DNA from: Oncomelania hupensis
Taxonomy: Eukaryota > Mollusca > Gastropoda > Littorinimorpha > Pomatiopsidae
NCBI GenBank assembly: GCA_036898135.1
Contig: CM072513.1
Location: 15,429,022-15,493,021 of the forward strand
Direction: 5' to 3'
Length of the DNA stretch: 64,000 nt
Shown: one piece after another, positions 1-11,276 of the stretch
Layout of the letters: the number at the start of each line of letters is the position of its first letter
Position numbering within the stretch: the first letter of the stretch is position 1
Notes under the pieces: model-generated
Database searches by the model: none
Told to the model about the DNA's origin: nothing
What the model saw: only the letters and a program-made list of their open reading frames with translations
Translations under genes and position numbers: made by a program

Positions 1-340
1 TTTGACCTTATTTAAATAATAACTAAAAGGAAATTCATCATAGTATTTCCAGACGCATCAGGAAACACTTTGAAATAATCGGGGGGAAGGGGGGAATCAG
101 AACGAGCAAAATGTCGGTCTGCTATCTGTCGGCCTGTCCTTTGGTCCTTTGGAAGCTATATCTCAAGAACCACTGAACGGAATTTGACCAAACTTTATAA
201 CAACGTTACATAGGTTAGTGGCCAGCCTGCCGTATTATTTTCTACCGCAAAGGTCAAGGTCGCCAGCGCTTATTTGTTGTTAACAAGTTTTGTTCGTTAT
301 ATTAAAAAAAGCGATTTTTGTTGATTCTTTTCTGTATAGG
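1..340. other. No gene seen
   Basis: AT-rich sequence with no supported reading frame. It runs into the 41-bp minisatellite on its right. Nothing else recognised. Confidence 0.6.
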
Positions 341-904
341 TACTTCAAATCATGGGCCATCGTTCAGTAGTGGTGTACAGGTACTTCAAATCATGGGCCA
401 TCGTTCAGTAGTGGTGTACAGGTATTTCAAATCATGGGCCATCGTTCAGTAGTGGTGTACTGGTACTTCAAATCATGGGTCATCGTTCAGTAGTGGTGTA
501 CAGGTATTTCAAATCATGGGCCATCGTTCAGTAGTGGTGTACAGGTATTTCAAATCATGGGCCATCGTTCAGTAGTGGTGTACTGGTACTTCAAATCATG
601 GGTCATCGTTCAGTAGTGTTGAACAGGTACTTCAAATCACGGGCCATCGTTCAAAAGTGGTGTACAGGTATTTCAAATCACGGGCCATCGTTCAGTAGTG
701 GTGTACAGGTACTTCAAATCATGGGCCATCGTTCAGTAGTGGTGTACAGGTACTTCAAATCATGGGCCATCGTTCAGTAGTGGTGTACAGGTACTTCAAA
801 TCATGGGCCATCGTTCAGTAGTGGTGTACAGGAACTTCAAATCACGGGCCATCGTTCAGTAGTGGTGTACAGGTACTTCAAATCATGGGCCATCGTTCAG
901 TAGC
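341..904. repeat. 41-bp minisatellite, about 14 copies
   Basis: The unit begins tacttcaaatcatgggccat and recurs every 41 bases from 341 (382, 423, 464 and so on to 874). Variants are limited to a few positions: tactt/tattt, catgggcc/catgggtc/cacgggcc and one gttgaac variant. The period is not a multiple of three, so the short open frame inside it is a by-product and is not annotated as a gene. Confidence 0.95.
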
Positions 905-1949
905 AGTCGGGTTGTCAGTCAATGGGTCGGCCCTTCACTCCAAAATTTCCTCTTTTGTTGTTGTTGTTAAAACATACTTGTCGCATTATCTCAAGAAACG
1001 CTGAACGGGATTTTTACTCTGCGGAAACTTTACTACTGCTATAGTGCTAAGCTTGTTAAATCATTTGTATGTGTACTTTCTCCAAGTCCTTGTGTTTCAA
1101 CAATCTCTACAGATTATGTAGCGCTATGTGTAAACATTGGCAGGGATGATTTGGATAATTTTTTTTAGCTTTGCAGGTAGGTCAGACATTGGCCTATCAT
1201 TCTACGTTTTCTCTTTGTTTCGTTATGATAAAGCACAGTCATAACACTGGCAAGAAAATGGAACACTTTTCAAAATGCTTATTTTCCAGTTAGGCGTGAC
1301 ATTGTCTCAAAATACATTGAAAGGCTTGCCATCTTGTTTCTTACTTTCGTTTTCTTCTTCGAACTCAGCGACCTCCATAAATAATATAAGAATTCTACTT
1401 TAGACAAGAATGTGGAAAAAAAATAAAACTTGGGAAAAAGCTGCAACCTGTTTGTACGAAATACACATCTTTAATACATATATATATTTTTTTTAAAATT
1501 CAGCGACCTTTTTAATCCTTAAAAAAAATTGACCTCTGAAAACAAATTCAAGTTTTTACGTGAGAAGAGCTCTTTGAGCTAGTAAGGGCGCTATGTCAAC
1601 GTGCGCAGGAAAAGCCAGTATTAGCCTACACTGGAAGGCACAGGTTTTGGAATGTGACATGGACGTTTTATAAATCTGGCGTACGTTTGTCTGTACTTGT
1701 ACTAGCGCTAAAAGGTCCACGCTTTCGTGGCAGTCGTACCAAAGCAGTCACACGTTGAAAAAGTTCAAATCTGCGTTATGTAAATATTACATATTATTAG
1801 GCGTGAAACATCTCTATGGGTTTGTTCTGCAATTACGAAATCAATATGCAGGTGACATTTATGATAAAATGCTTGACTATGACCTATAAGAGAAAAACCG
1901 ATACGCACAGGTTTAAGAAAGGCGGGGTATGTTGAAAGAATTTCGAAGA
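905..1949. other. Non-coding stretch, nothing recognised
   Basis: AT-rich sequence with short homopolymers and no frame longer than chance. No RNA gene or repeat recognised. Confidence 0.5.
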
Positions 1950-1963
1950 AGGATGTTAAAAGA

Positions 1964-2042
1964 CAGAGAAAGATGGAGTATGCTGGTTAAACGATCATCT
2001 GTGGTGCCCTTACGACCTTCGGGTTACGGGACAGGATAGGAT
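1964..2042 (+). mobile_element. 79-bp 3' tail of RTE-like LINE with target duplication
   Basis: This matches the extreme 3' end of the RTE-like LINE found elsewhere in the window (…gttacgggacaggataggatagg). It is flanked by a 14-bp direct repeat, aggatgttaaaaga, at 1950-1963 and 2043-2056. This is what target-primed reverse transcription with severe 5' truncation leaves. The plus orientation is given by the GGATA tail on the right. Confidence 0.85.
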
Positions 2043-2067
2043 AGGATGTTAAAAGAAGTATGTGTTT

Positions 2068-2240
2068 AATCGTTCTTACAGCGCGCTTTTTTAAGCTCGA
2101 GAGAAGCTCAAGGCGCTTGCCAATACAAGCTGTAACTGAAATGGCTTGCAGCATTTGGGTGCCTCCTCTGACGTCCAGACGACTGAATCCGAGAAAGAAT
2201 GGTTACGAAGGGCGATGCCTCGTTGAATAAAACCAGGCCC
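2068..2240. repeat. Interspersed repeat (SINE-like), degenerate copy
   Basis: Segments such as agctcaaggcgctt and gacgtccagacgactg resemble those at 24608-24780 (gctcaaggcgctgg, gacgcccagacaactg), so the two are diverged copies of one family. No internal promoter boxes were confidently identified in this copy. Confidence 0.4.
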
Positions 2241-3891
2241 GAAGTGGGTCGAAACTTACGAAGCAACAACAAACACAACCAAAACTATGGAGAAAGGGAG
2301 ACAATGAAAGAATGAAACACGAGGGGGAGAAAGAGAACAGGAAGTAGGCATAATTCTAATAAGCAGCAACCATGCGCCTTGCATGACGCCATGATGCGTA
2401 CTGCTTAACCCCGTCTATTATTGAGCCGCCGCGATGGACCTACATGCATAAGTAATATAATACATACATGTATTATTTGACTTTTGAGTTGTCCATACCA
2501 ACCTTTACGGAAAACAACAGCTATTTGACGTGCCGCAGAGGCGACACAGACGACTATATCGAAAACATTTCCTGCTATTTGCGGGATTTGAACCTGGTGC
2601 GTGACTTATCTTCGGTGTCAATTATTTAGAAGGCCATCATTTATGCATTCACTGAGCGGAGGTGCATGTCAGAAAATGGAACTGCTGGCCAATGAGAGTG
2701 ATTACTGCCAAGGTGCGCTGCTAAGTGCCGAGCTAATTAATGAAGCCACTCTCAGTGGTAGCCACCCGTTTAACCCAACGCTCGCCTGCCCGCACACCCG
2801 CATCCCACTCATGATCGCAGCTGTAGACACCCGGTTCTCAGCCACTCAACAACTCGTCGGATGCGCGAATCATCATCTAAGTTATCGTATCTCGCATCAT
2901 TTAAGTTATCGTATCTGAGAAAGAGATAGAGTGAGAGACAGAGACAGAAGAGGAAAAGAATGAGACAATCACAGACTAAATAAAAGCGAAACTTATAGAA
3001 ATGAAGAGAGAGAGAGGGAGAGAGAGACAGACAGACAGAGAGACAGAGAGAGAGGATGTAGAAGATGAAGAGGCAGGTAGAAATAAAATAACACGACAGA
3101 CGAAGAAGAAAAAGAACACCAACAACAACAACAACAACGAAGAAGAAGAACAAGAAGAATACTAAGAAGAAAAAACCCAACACATTTAAAGTGGCTAGCA
3201 AGTGTAGAGAACGGGATTTTTTCGGGTTTTTAAAAATTAAATATTGAATAGTATTTTTTGATTGGCTAAAATTCTTCAGCCAATGGGAGAAGGAATAGTC
3301 CGCAATCAGGGCGTTGTTCACTCATTCAAATTCTGTGTCGTAGGCTGGTGTGGTCGTGTGTGGTAGTCTGTGTGTAGGCCAGAAAAAAGAAGAAAAAAAT
3401 AACGAAAGAAAAGAGAAAGTAAATTGTAAGCTTCTAGAGGTAGAAAGCGTTGAACGCCTGTCAAGGTGAATAGGTGCTGCGGACTTTCTCTCTGAAAGAA
3501 GAAATTGTGTGCTGTAAAGATTACAGGTATTTATAATGTTTTTCATGATTGTGAAATGTCGGAGAAGTATATTTTTTGTATTGTATTGAGAGGTGGTGGG
3601 CTGTTGTCCACTAAGATGGGATATTGAATATTCATTGATGTACTAATATTGTTAATTACGTGTGGCGATAGTTGTAGAGCAGTAGATAATGTAATATGAA
3701 TGAAAGGTGTGAGCATGTTTGATAGTAATTTACATTCATGAAATAATTATATCTGGGTTATGAACAACATCGTAAAAGAAAGAAACGGTCGTATATAGAA
3801 CGGAAGTGGAATAGTGAATAAACGAAGGGAGGTCAGCAAGATTGAAACAAAAGAAGAATAATGAAATTATAAAGGTCAGAGAATTGACGTT

Positions 3892-3893
<2 letters not shown>
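2241..3893. other. Non-coding stretch, purine-rich in the middle
   Basis: Contains a GA-rich strand-asymmetric block at about 2925-3175 (gagagag, gacagaca and aacaac motifs), which on the opposite strand gives a long spurious Phe/Leu/Ser-rich frame. The segment gggatttgaacc near 2583 is the complement of a pol III B box (GGTTCAAATCCC) and may be the remnant of a tRNA-derived SINE. No gene supported. Confidence 0.45.

Positions 3894-3951
<58 letters not shown>
3894..3951. repeat. (AT)n microsatellite
   Basis: Uninterrupted AT dinucleotide run of about 58 bases, directly abutting the hairpin-rich repeat on its right. Confidence 0.97.
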
Positions 3952-3953
<2 letters not shown>

Positions 3954-4250
3954 TATAAAGGGGCCCATAGAGCGACTTTGGGTCGCCCCATGGGCCCTTG
4001 GTACAGTACTTTGGACAAATGGCGACCGAAACCCGGTCGCCCTATGTCTTTGAGCTTTCCTGCCTAGACCCTTCGTCGGAGAAACATGACACTATGCGCT
4101 AACTGGGACCCAATGTCTAAAGTTATTCTTGCATTGTAGTGAAGTTCGAGGAATTGACGGTTTGGGAATAGAAGCAAAACAAGTAAACTGAGCCATACGG
4201 CGACTTCTGAAAAAAGGGCCCATGTAGCGACCACCTTATTTTGTGAAATA
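3952..4250. repeat. Hairpin-rich GTCGCC repeat next to a TA array
   Basis: Contains the inverted repeat 3961-3976 / 3982-3997 (gggcccatagagcgac and gtcgccccatgggccc, 14 of 16 paired), a second perfect 7-bp stem at 4021-4027 / 4035-4041 (ggcgacc/ggtcgcc), and a further gggcccatgtagcgacc near 4227. A related set of motifs occurs at about 28930-29235, also beside a long TA array. Confidence 0.6.
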
Positions 4251-4945
4251 ACTTTAGATCCGAGAGGGTTTTTTCAAGGAAAAAATAGTTATGAACTGCT
4301 TTTATCTGTACCTAATCACCAGTATCTGAATATGTGTAATATATTATGCTGATTGGGAGAATCACGACGAAGCTGTTTTGAGCAACACATAGGTTTTTGT
4401 CTTGCTAGGAGAGAGAGCCCAAGGCATTACGGCGGTACTTCCGCTTTGGACTTGTTGATGGCGGACATGTTTGTATCTGCATTCGTGATATTTTGATGTG
4501 AAAGCTTTGTCATCTTCGATTTATATTGTGGTTTGGAGACCTGTTGTGCATTGTGGCCGAGAGTTCTGAATAGTGTCTTGTGTTAGTTCGGAGGGAGGTG
4601 GTGGTTCTTCGGTTTTTTGCTATTGGTTTGTGTTACGATGTGGTCCGCCATTGGCATTGGTACTCTACTGATCTATTCCCAGGACTGATCGACATTATTT
4701 CCTGTCGGATATGACTGAGAAATTCCTGTGTGTGACACTTCTGCACTCATTCAGTTTTAGTGAACTTTTATCTGTGCTACAGTCTCACAGAAATGTGTAA
4801 GTCTCGCCGTCGTGACTTTGAACTTTTCATTGTTTGCAAAGGTGTTTTGTGGACTGGTTTGCTGGTTGATATTGATACATACTATGGAGGGGTTGTGACC
4901 TTGCCTTACTATTGTGAGATATGAAAGAAAAATTCTACTTGATAT
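4251..4945. other. Non-coding flank of the LTR element
   Basis: No supported gene or repeat. The last four bases, atat, match the bases just after the second LTR and are read as its target duplication. Confidence 0.5.
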
Positions 4946-5265
4946 TGTAAGGGTGAATCTTAGGAAATGACGTCTTGTCTGTGATGTGACGTGCTGTGTG
5001 ACGTTTGTGTGTGTCTGTTGGTTTTGCCTTTTTCCCAGAGAGCACGAAGACAGTGACTGGACTGTGGACACTGACGGTGGACAAAGACACTTAGACAGTA
5101 GTTAGTTAGGTTAGACAGGTATGTTTGGAGTAGAGATCGAAGCGTTGTAAGTATGGTTTATTATATTTGCAGTGAATGAGAGTGTGAAAGAAGGTGCATG
5201 ACGCAAGGCAGAGGCGAGATTGGTGATCCCCATGTTGTGTGGCTAGTGGCGTTGTGTAACTAACA
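4946..5265 (+). repeat. 5' LTR
   Basis: 320 bp, starting TGTAAGGG and ending CTAACA. It differs from the 3' LTR by point changes and lacks a short segment (cagaaagagagcacgcgatgtg region) present there. No clear AATAAA signal is seen within it. Confidence 0.8.
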
Positions 5266-6526
5266 TTGGCGATCGTCGACATGTATACTATGCGGACCTG
5301 TTAATTTTACGACGACATTGGTTTGAAAATTTCTTCTTTGAATTCGGAAATTAAATGAATTTTTGAAACTAAGACCTGCACTTATCTGCCGGAATCCTTG
5401 GATTTGTCCATTTCCAAAAGATGGCAGTTGGAGGAGAGGTAAAGGACGGACGAGTTCAAAGGTCACTAGCCTAGGTGCCGACGAAAACCATAGACTCTAG
5501 CGTCTATGCGAAAACGAAAGCTGTGGTATTTTTCTTGAAATTATTTTAGGATTCGGATCGTCGTGTTTTGGTCGTGATATTTGGTTTGTGTTGTGGTGCT
5601 TTGTTCTTTCTGTGATTTTATTGGTAGTCTTTAAATAAAAGTAGGAAATGCATAAGGTTAGGCCTAATTTGGGTGTGGTATTTTTCTATTTTAGGCTTAT
5701 TTTATTATCTTATACTCAGTGAAAATGAATGAGGGTACAATTTTATTTGGAGAGTTTTGCTTGAATGCAGTCTATTGTTTATGTTAGGATGTGATATTTC
5801 AATCTGATTTGGACTTAAGTTTTTGATGGCGTCGCTGGTAGGGATGTTGCGTAAAAACGTAATAAATTTCTTATTACCTTATTATTTATTGTGGGTGCCA
5901 TTATTTCACAAATGGGATACATGTAGCGGTGATGTGGTGGTGATAGGTTTTTGTGACATTTATTGTAATTGTATTTTACAGAAATTATGTCAGTAAAAAC
6001 TAAACCATCAATTCCATTTGTGGACTGTATACAATTGCAATTATAAATAAGTAAATAAATAAATAAGTGATATTTCTATGAATGTTGTAAGATTGTGGTA
6101 TTTCAAATATCTATATATTAGTACATTTGAATATGAGTCATTCTGTTTGCAGTAAAAGTATTAAATAAAAATACTTTCTCAAAGAAACATTGCTTCTGTA
6201 ATAGCGTTTGTTAGAGTTATTGGTATTGGTGAACTGGCCATTCATTAAATTAATAATGTCTACCGGCGCTATTGTTTTACCAAAATATTAGGAGTACTAC
6301 TAATAATAAACATATATTATACTACATTGTAATATTCATGGAATAATTCACACTATTCAGGGTTTTATTGTACAGGTATATTTTCTGTCAGTACAAGTTG
6401 TTTTGTGTGGTGTTTGAATATATCAAGTATTTTATTTTTTAGCTCCATATACATTGAGTACAGTGATTCTTAATTACCATATAATAGAAAGGTCCCCGAC
6501 TATGACTGTTGAATATATGAAAGTTT

Positions 6527-7765
6527 AACAAGGCGTTATGATTTGATTGGGGGAATTATATTTTTTGTTTGCTCCGAGTTACAATAGACTGAGACTCAAG
6601 TTGTTGGGTGGTGAGTTTCTCGGGCATTATGATTTGATCGGAATTACATTTTTTGTTCACTCCGAGTTACAATAGACTGAGACTCAAGTTGTTGGGTGGT
6701 GAGTTTCTCGGGGGTTATGATTTGATTGGGGGGGAATTACATTTTTTGTTCGCTCCGAGTTACAATAGACTGAGACTCAAGTTGTTGGGTGGTGAGTTTC
6801 TCGGGGGTTATGATTTGATTGTGGGAATTATATTTTTTGTTTGCTCCGAGTTACAATAGACTGAGACTCAAGTTGTTGGGTGGTGAGTTTCTCGGGCATT
6901 ATGATTTGATTGGAATTACATTTTTTGTTCACTCCGAGTTACAATAGACTGAGACTCAAGTTGTTGGGTGGTGAGTTTCTCGGGGGTTATGATTTGATTG
7001 GGGGAATTACATTTTTTGTTCGGGGTTATGATTTGATTGGGGGAATTATATTTTTTGTTTGCTCCGAGTTACAATAGACTGAGACTCAAGTTGTTGGGTG
7101 GTGAGTTTCTCGGGCATTATGATTTGATTGGAATTACATTTTTTGTTCACTCCGAGTTACAATAGACTGAGACTCAAGTTGTTGGGTGGTGAGTTTCTCG
7201 GGGGTTATGATTTGATTGGGGGAATTACATTTTTTGTTCGCTTCGAGTTACAATAGACTGAGACTCAAGTTGTTGGGTGGTGAGTTTCTCGGGCATTATG
7301 ATTTGATTGGAATTACATTTTTTGTTCGCTTCGAGTTACAATAGACTGAGACTCAAGTTGTTGGGTGGTGAGTTTCTCGGGCATTATGATTTGATTGGAA
7401 TTACATTTTTTGTTCGCTTCGAGTTACAATAGACTGAGACTCAAGTTGTTGGGTGGTGAGTTTCTCGGGCGTTATCATTGATTGGGGGATTACATTTTTA
7501 GTTCAGCGCTTCGAGTTACAATAGACTGAGACTCAAGTTGTTGGGTGGTGAGTTTCTCGGGCGTCATTATTGATTGGGGAAGTACATTTTTAGTTCAGCG
7601 CATCGAGTTACAATAGACTGAGACTCAAGTTGTTGGGTGGTGAGTTTCTCGGGCGTTGTCATTGATTGGGGGCGTACATTTTTAGTTCAGCGCATCGAGT
7701 TACAATAGACTGAGACTCAAGTTGTTGGGTGGTGAGTTTCTCGGGCGTTGTCATTGATTCGGGGA
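6527..7765. repeat. 88-93-bp tandem array inside the LTR element
   Basis: About 14 units, each with gagttacaatagactgagac and gttgggtggtgagtttctcg. The anchor gtgagtttct falls at 6611, 6699, 6792, 6883, 6971, 7101, 7189, 7280, 7368, 7456, 7548, 7640 and 7732. Spacings are 88, 91 or 93 in the left part and 92 in the last units, with one 130-base step holding a partial extra unit. The right-hand units carry a separate variant (gcgttgtcattgattg, cagcgcatcgag). Confidence 0.95.
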
Positions 7766-8105
7766 ATTATTTTTAGTAAACATAATTGGTAATGTGGTCA
7801 TTATAACTCAGGAGGGAGAGTCGGCATGTATATTACTTGATATATTGAATGAAGATTGTTTATATGTTTTATTTTTTAGGATATTTTATGTGGAGTTTGG
7901 GGTGAGATATCAAGATATGGGGTTCAGGGGAAGAGGATAGGAATGGGGATGCGGGGGGCAGAATATTTGATAGTTACGTTATAGAGTTTAATTTTTATGC
8001 TGTTCAGTGTTTGTACTGTTCAGTGTTTAGGGTATGCAAGTTCTTTGTTGCAATTGAGCCTCATTTCGGCGAGAAGGGTTGTCTTTTCGTCGAAAGGGGG
8101 AAGAA

Positions 8106-8441
8106 TGTAAGGGTGAATCAGAAAGAGAGCACGCGATGTGTTTAGGAAATGACGCATTGTCTGTGATGTGACGTGCTGTGTGACGTTTGTGTGTGTCTGT
8201 TGGTATTGCTTTTCCCCAGAGAGCACGAAGACAGTGACTGGACTGTGGACACTGACGGTGGACAAAGACAGTAGTTAGTTAGGTTAGACAGGTATGTTTG
8301 GAGTAGAGATCGAAGCGTTGTAAGTATGGTTTATTATATTTGCAGTGAATGAGAGTGTGAAAGAAGGTGCATGACGCAAGGCAGAGGCGAGATTGGTGAT
8401 CCCCATGTTGCGTGTTGTATAGTGGCGTTGTGAATCTAACA
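8106..8441 (+). repeat. 3' LTR
   Basis: 336 bp, preceded directly by the polypurine tract. It is near-identical to 4946-5265 over the shared part, for example gtgacgtgctgtgtgacgtt and gcatgacgcaaggcagaggc. The divergence suggests the insertion is not very recent. Confidence 0.8.
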
Positions 8442-10407
8442 ATATTGACAAGTGACTGGGACACTGGATTTGGACGCTTGGTGTGTGTTTGGGCTATTTC
8501 TGGCCAAGAACTGTGTCTCCCTCCTGTTTACGTGAGACGGCCTTCCTTTTGCAGTGTGGGTGGTCAGCTTGGCCTACCGTCGTGGTCTGTGAGGGAGACC
8601 CACAAGGGAGAGTGTTACGTTCGGCAGCTACCGGCTCTGCAAACGTGTCAACTGGCTTTGTGCATTGATGGTCAGCATCTACCGGCACTGCCATTCCTTT
8701 TAGAGTCCTTGGCTCCTTGTAAGACGGTGGGTGTGATACCTTATCTTTTAAATTTATTTGTAGGATAGGGTAAATAGGAAAATTTTTAAAGTTGGAAATT
8801 TTAGATCAAGGTCCTGACTAGGATTTTATCGTTTTTGTCCTGGCCCGCGGTCTGGTAGCTTAGTTTGGGTGTTTTTTGTTTTACTAGTTGAGAGTTTTAG
8901 ATTTTAATTATTGATTTAAAATAAAGTCTTTTTCTTCTTATTGTTGTTGACTTAGTAGAGTGTTTAAGAGACATTTTGGCGGCCCTGTCCACACATGTTA
9001 CACGAGATGTCCTGGTTCAGGTTTAGCGGTTGACTCCCAGCCAGGCGTGGCCTCTCCGCCTCTGTCCTACAGTCAGGTTGCCTCAAAATGACTCAGTCGG
9101 GTCGAGAGGGACTGTCGATTTTGCAATGGAACTGCAGAACGGTTACAGATAAGTGGTGCTCTTTGACGCCTACATTCGAGATCATGGTCCCTTTGGGGGG
9201 TCGTGATGCTGCAGTCTGTGGTGGTGGCGCCTAGATCTGTGCCAAGTAGTGCCAAGTGGTGGGGTATCAATATCCGGTCCCCCTGTTATGGGCATCAAAG
9301 GAGGTGCGGGTAAGGTTAGTGTGGCCACTTATGTTGTCTGTCCTATGATAATGAGTGATTGTCCAGTCCTCATAAGGAAAAAGTGGAAACAGACCAATTT
9401 TATTTTTCATAGAAACTTATATAATTAGTTCTATTTTAAAGGTAACTGCAATACCTATGATGGCTATCTCAGTATCTGAATATGAAAATGATTAAAAGAG
9501 GCAAACATCACTATTTTCACAGTGTATAAATTATCATTGGTTTTAAAACAAAGAAGGCATAATATATCCTGAATATCAGTACTTCAGATTGTTGGAGCGC
9601 CCGCGCCATTGGCGCATATTTTATCAGAATGGCGCGTAACAGTCAACGTGAATGCGCCAGCCTGGCGTGTCATAAAAATCAAGAAGGACTAGGTGAACAT
9701 ACGATACGAATACTTTTGATTGTCAATTACCCATCTTTTTGAAAATTGACCCATCATTTTGCATGGCCATGGGTCATTGGGCCCATGATGTCTGAAAACA
9801 ATCTGAAGCACTGAATATAAAGGTTGTCTCCAGATCTTGTTGTTTCAAGTTGTATGTATAGGTACAATTATGCATCGAGTACATGTATGTATGACATGTA
9901 TGCATAACAGTTACTATTCAAATGATAAAATTGTTTACAAAATTATTCTTAGCATTTCTAAAGACTAGAAAAAAAGTAGAATAACTGTACACTGTACAGC
10001 AAGTGCAATGTGCATTGTAAGTGTCTATACACATCTACGCTATGCCTTTTTTTGCACACATCTGCAAGAAAAAAGCACCGTCTTATGGTAAAGTGTAACT
10101 GTACATATGCAAACAAAGGAATGATATTCCCTGTAAAATGATTTCGAAAAAAGGAAAAAAAAAAAAAAGACAAAAATGTACAAAATGAATTGTTCCTCAA
10201 AACAATAGCTGCATAAGACAATGATAAACACATCACAAGAGTAAAGTACATACATTTGTTGTTATTACTCTTTTAAACTTATGTTTGTTTGTGATGCTAA
10301 TGTGATACTTATCATTTATATACTCTTTTTATAAGCACTTTTTACTCATTATGCTTTTATGTATGCAAGTGATGGTCAGCACAATGAACTGTGCGCTATA
10401 AATGTAA

Positions 10408-10409
<2 letters not shown>
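8442..10409. other. Non-coding; possible solo LTR at its left
   Basis: No gene supported. The part from about 8470 to 8973 ends with an aataaagtcttttt signal region and gagtgtttaagagaca followed by ttttggcggccctgtcc. This resembles an LTR end followed by a TGGCG-type primer-binding site, but no partner LTR was found. The 118-residue open frame at 8412-8768 shows no recognisable domain and is probably chance. Confidence 0.3.

Positions 10410-10449
<40 letters not shown>
10410..10449. repeat. (ATT)n microsatellite
   Basis: Trinucleotide run, followed by a diverged gtaatgttattattagg segment. Confidence 0.95.
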
Positions 10450-10479
10450 GTAATGTTATTATTAGGACTACATGTATTA

Positions 10480-10860
10480 TAATTAGCTGATTGCGCCGGT
10501 TTCCTATGCCGAAGGTCGCGGGTTCGATTCCTGCATGGGGCGGACGTATGTGATTTAAGTACGAGACTATTGAGGTCACCGAAGGTTTTCTCCGGGCACT
10601 CCGGTTTCCTCCCTCCCTTCAAGAATGGTACAGGATGCAGTCAATATAAAAATTTCAAAAATAAACATTTGAATTTCTTCCGTCTTCTAATAGCGATCTC
10701 CCTCCCTTTACACCACCTGTTTGAGTGATGGATGTGTATTTGGTGTGTGTGAGGGTGGATGAGACAGGTGAGCGTGTATGTTGGTATAGATCGCCGCGCT
10801 TTGAGCCTGATTGATTTGGGGAAAGGCGCGTATATAGCATCCTGTATTATTATTATTAAA
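10480..10860 (+). mobile_element. tRNA-headed SINE with ATT tail
   Basis: It starts with a tRNA-like head containing a B box (ggttcgattcc at about 10521). Next comes a core found in other animal SINEs and again at 25040-25090 here (ttttctccgggcactccggtttcctcc). It ends in a LINE-like tail, cgccgcgctttgagcc…gcgtatatagcatcc, followed by a (ATT)n run. The order head, core, LINE-derived tail, simple repeat is typical of SINEs. The A box is not clear and the exact 5' end is uncertain. Confidence 0.65.
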
Positions 10861-10939
10861 CTTGGAAGATAACATGATATAGCCCTGAGATCACTTGGCA
10901 TGGTGGACTGGGCTTGTCTCATATAATAATGTACTACTA

Positions 10940-10950
10940 CTAATAATAGT

Positions 10951-11009
<59 letters not shown>
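10940..11009. repeat. (ATA)n microsatellite
   Basis: Long ATA/AAT trinucleotide run of about 65 bases with minor breaks at its left end. Confidence 0.95.
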
Positions 11010-11010
<1 letters not shown>

Positions 11011-11276
11011 GTTCCAGCCATAGTTATCTTATGATCAACAATGAAGTAATGATTTGAATGGCCTATTCTAATATGTTTTTATGCAGTATCTATTTTTAGT
11101 ATGTAAGCTAAAGACATATATATGATAATAATATTCATCCGTTTTCAAACAATGTTACAATTTTACACTGAAATACAATTAGCATCTTGTTTATTTGGCC
11201 TACAATGTTTACAACTTAAATGCCATCTGTTACCATAAGAATGCTGAATTTATTCATGTTCTAGTCCTATCCTATC

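Larger units (their letters stand above)
4946..8441 (+). mobile_element. Non-autonomous LTR retrotransposon without gag-pol
   Basis: Two direct repeats, 4946-5265 and 8106-8441, both start tgtaagggtgaat and end taaca, as LTRs do (TG…CA). The 4-bp sequence atat lies on each outer side (4942-4945, 8442-8445). A polypurine tract, gaaagggggaagaa (8092-8105), sits immediately before the second LTR and fixes the plus orientation. The sequence after the first LTR starts ttggcgatcgtcgac, in the place and with the TGG start expected of a primer-binding site, but the tRNA was not identified. The 2.84-kb interior has no gag, protease, reverse transcriptase or integrase frame and is half tandem repeat. 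It must have been moved by proteins of another LTR element. The superfamily is unknown; Gypsy-like is a guess. Confidence 0.8.

Noticed and set aside
598..780. Open frame across the 41-bp minisatellite
   Set aside because: The period is not a multiple of three and the frame is a by-product of the repeat.
341..904. CRISPR-like array
   Set aside because: No unique spacers; units are contiguous copies, and the genome is eukaryotic.
2809..3321. 170-codon minus-strand frame rich in Phe, Leu, Ser
   Set aside because: It is the complement of a GA-rich low-complexity block with no domain.
8412..8768. 118-codon frame after the LTR element
   Set aside because: No recognisable domain, overlapping frames on both strands, and it lies in LTR-like sequence.
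9590..9680. Repeated ggcgc motifs as a regulatory cluster
   Set aside because: No spacing regularity or known site; more likely a decayed repeat.
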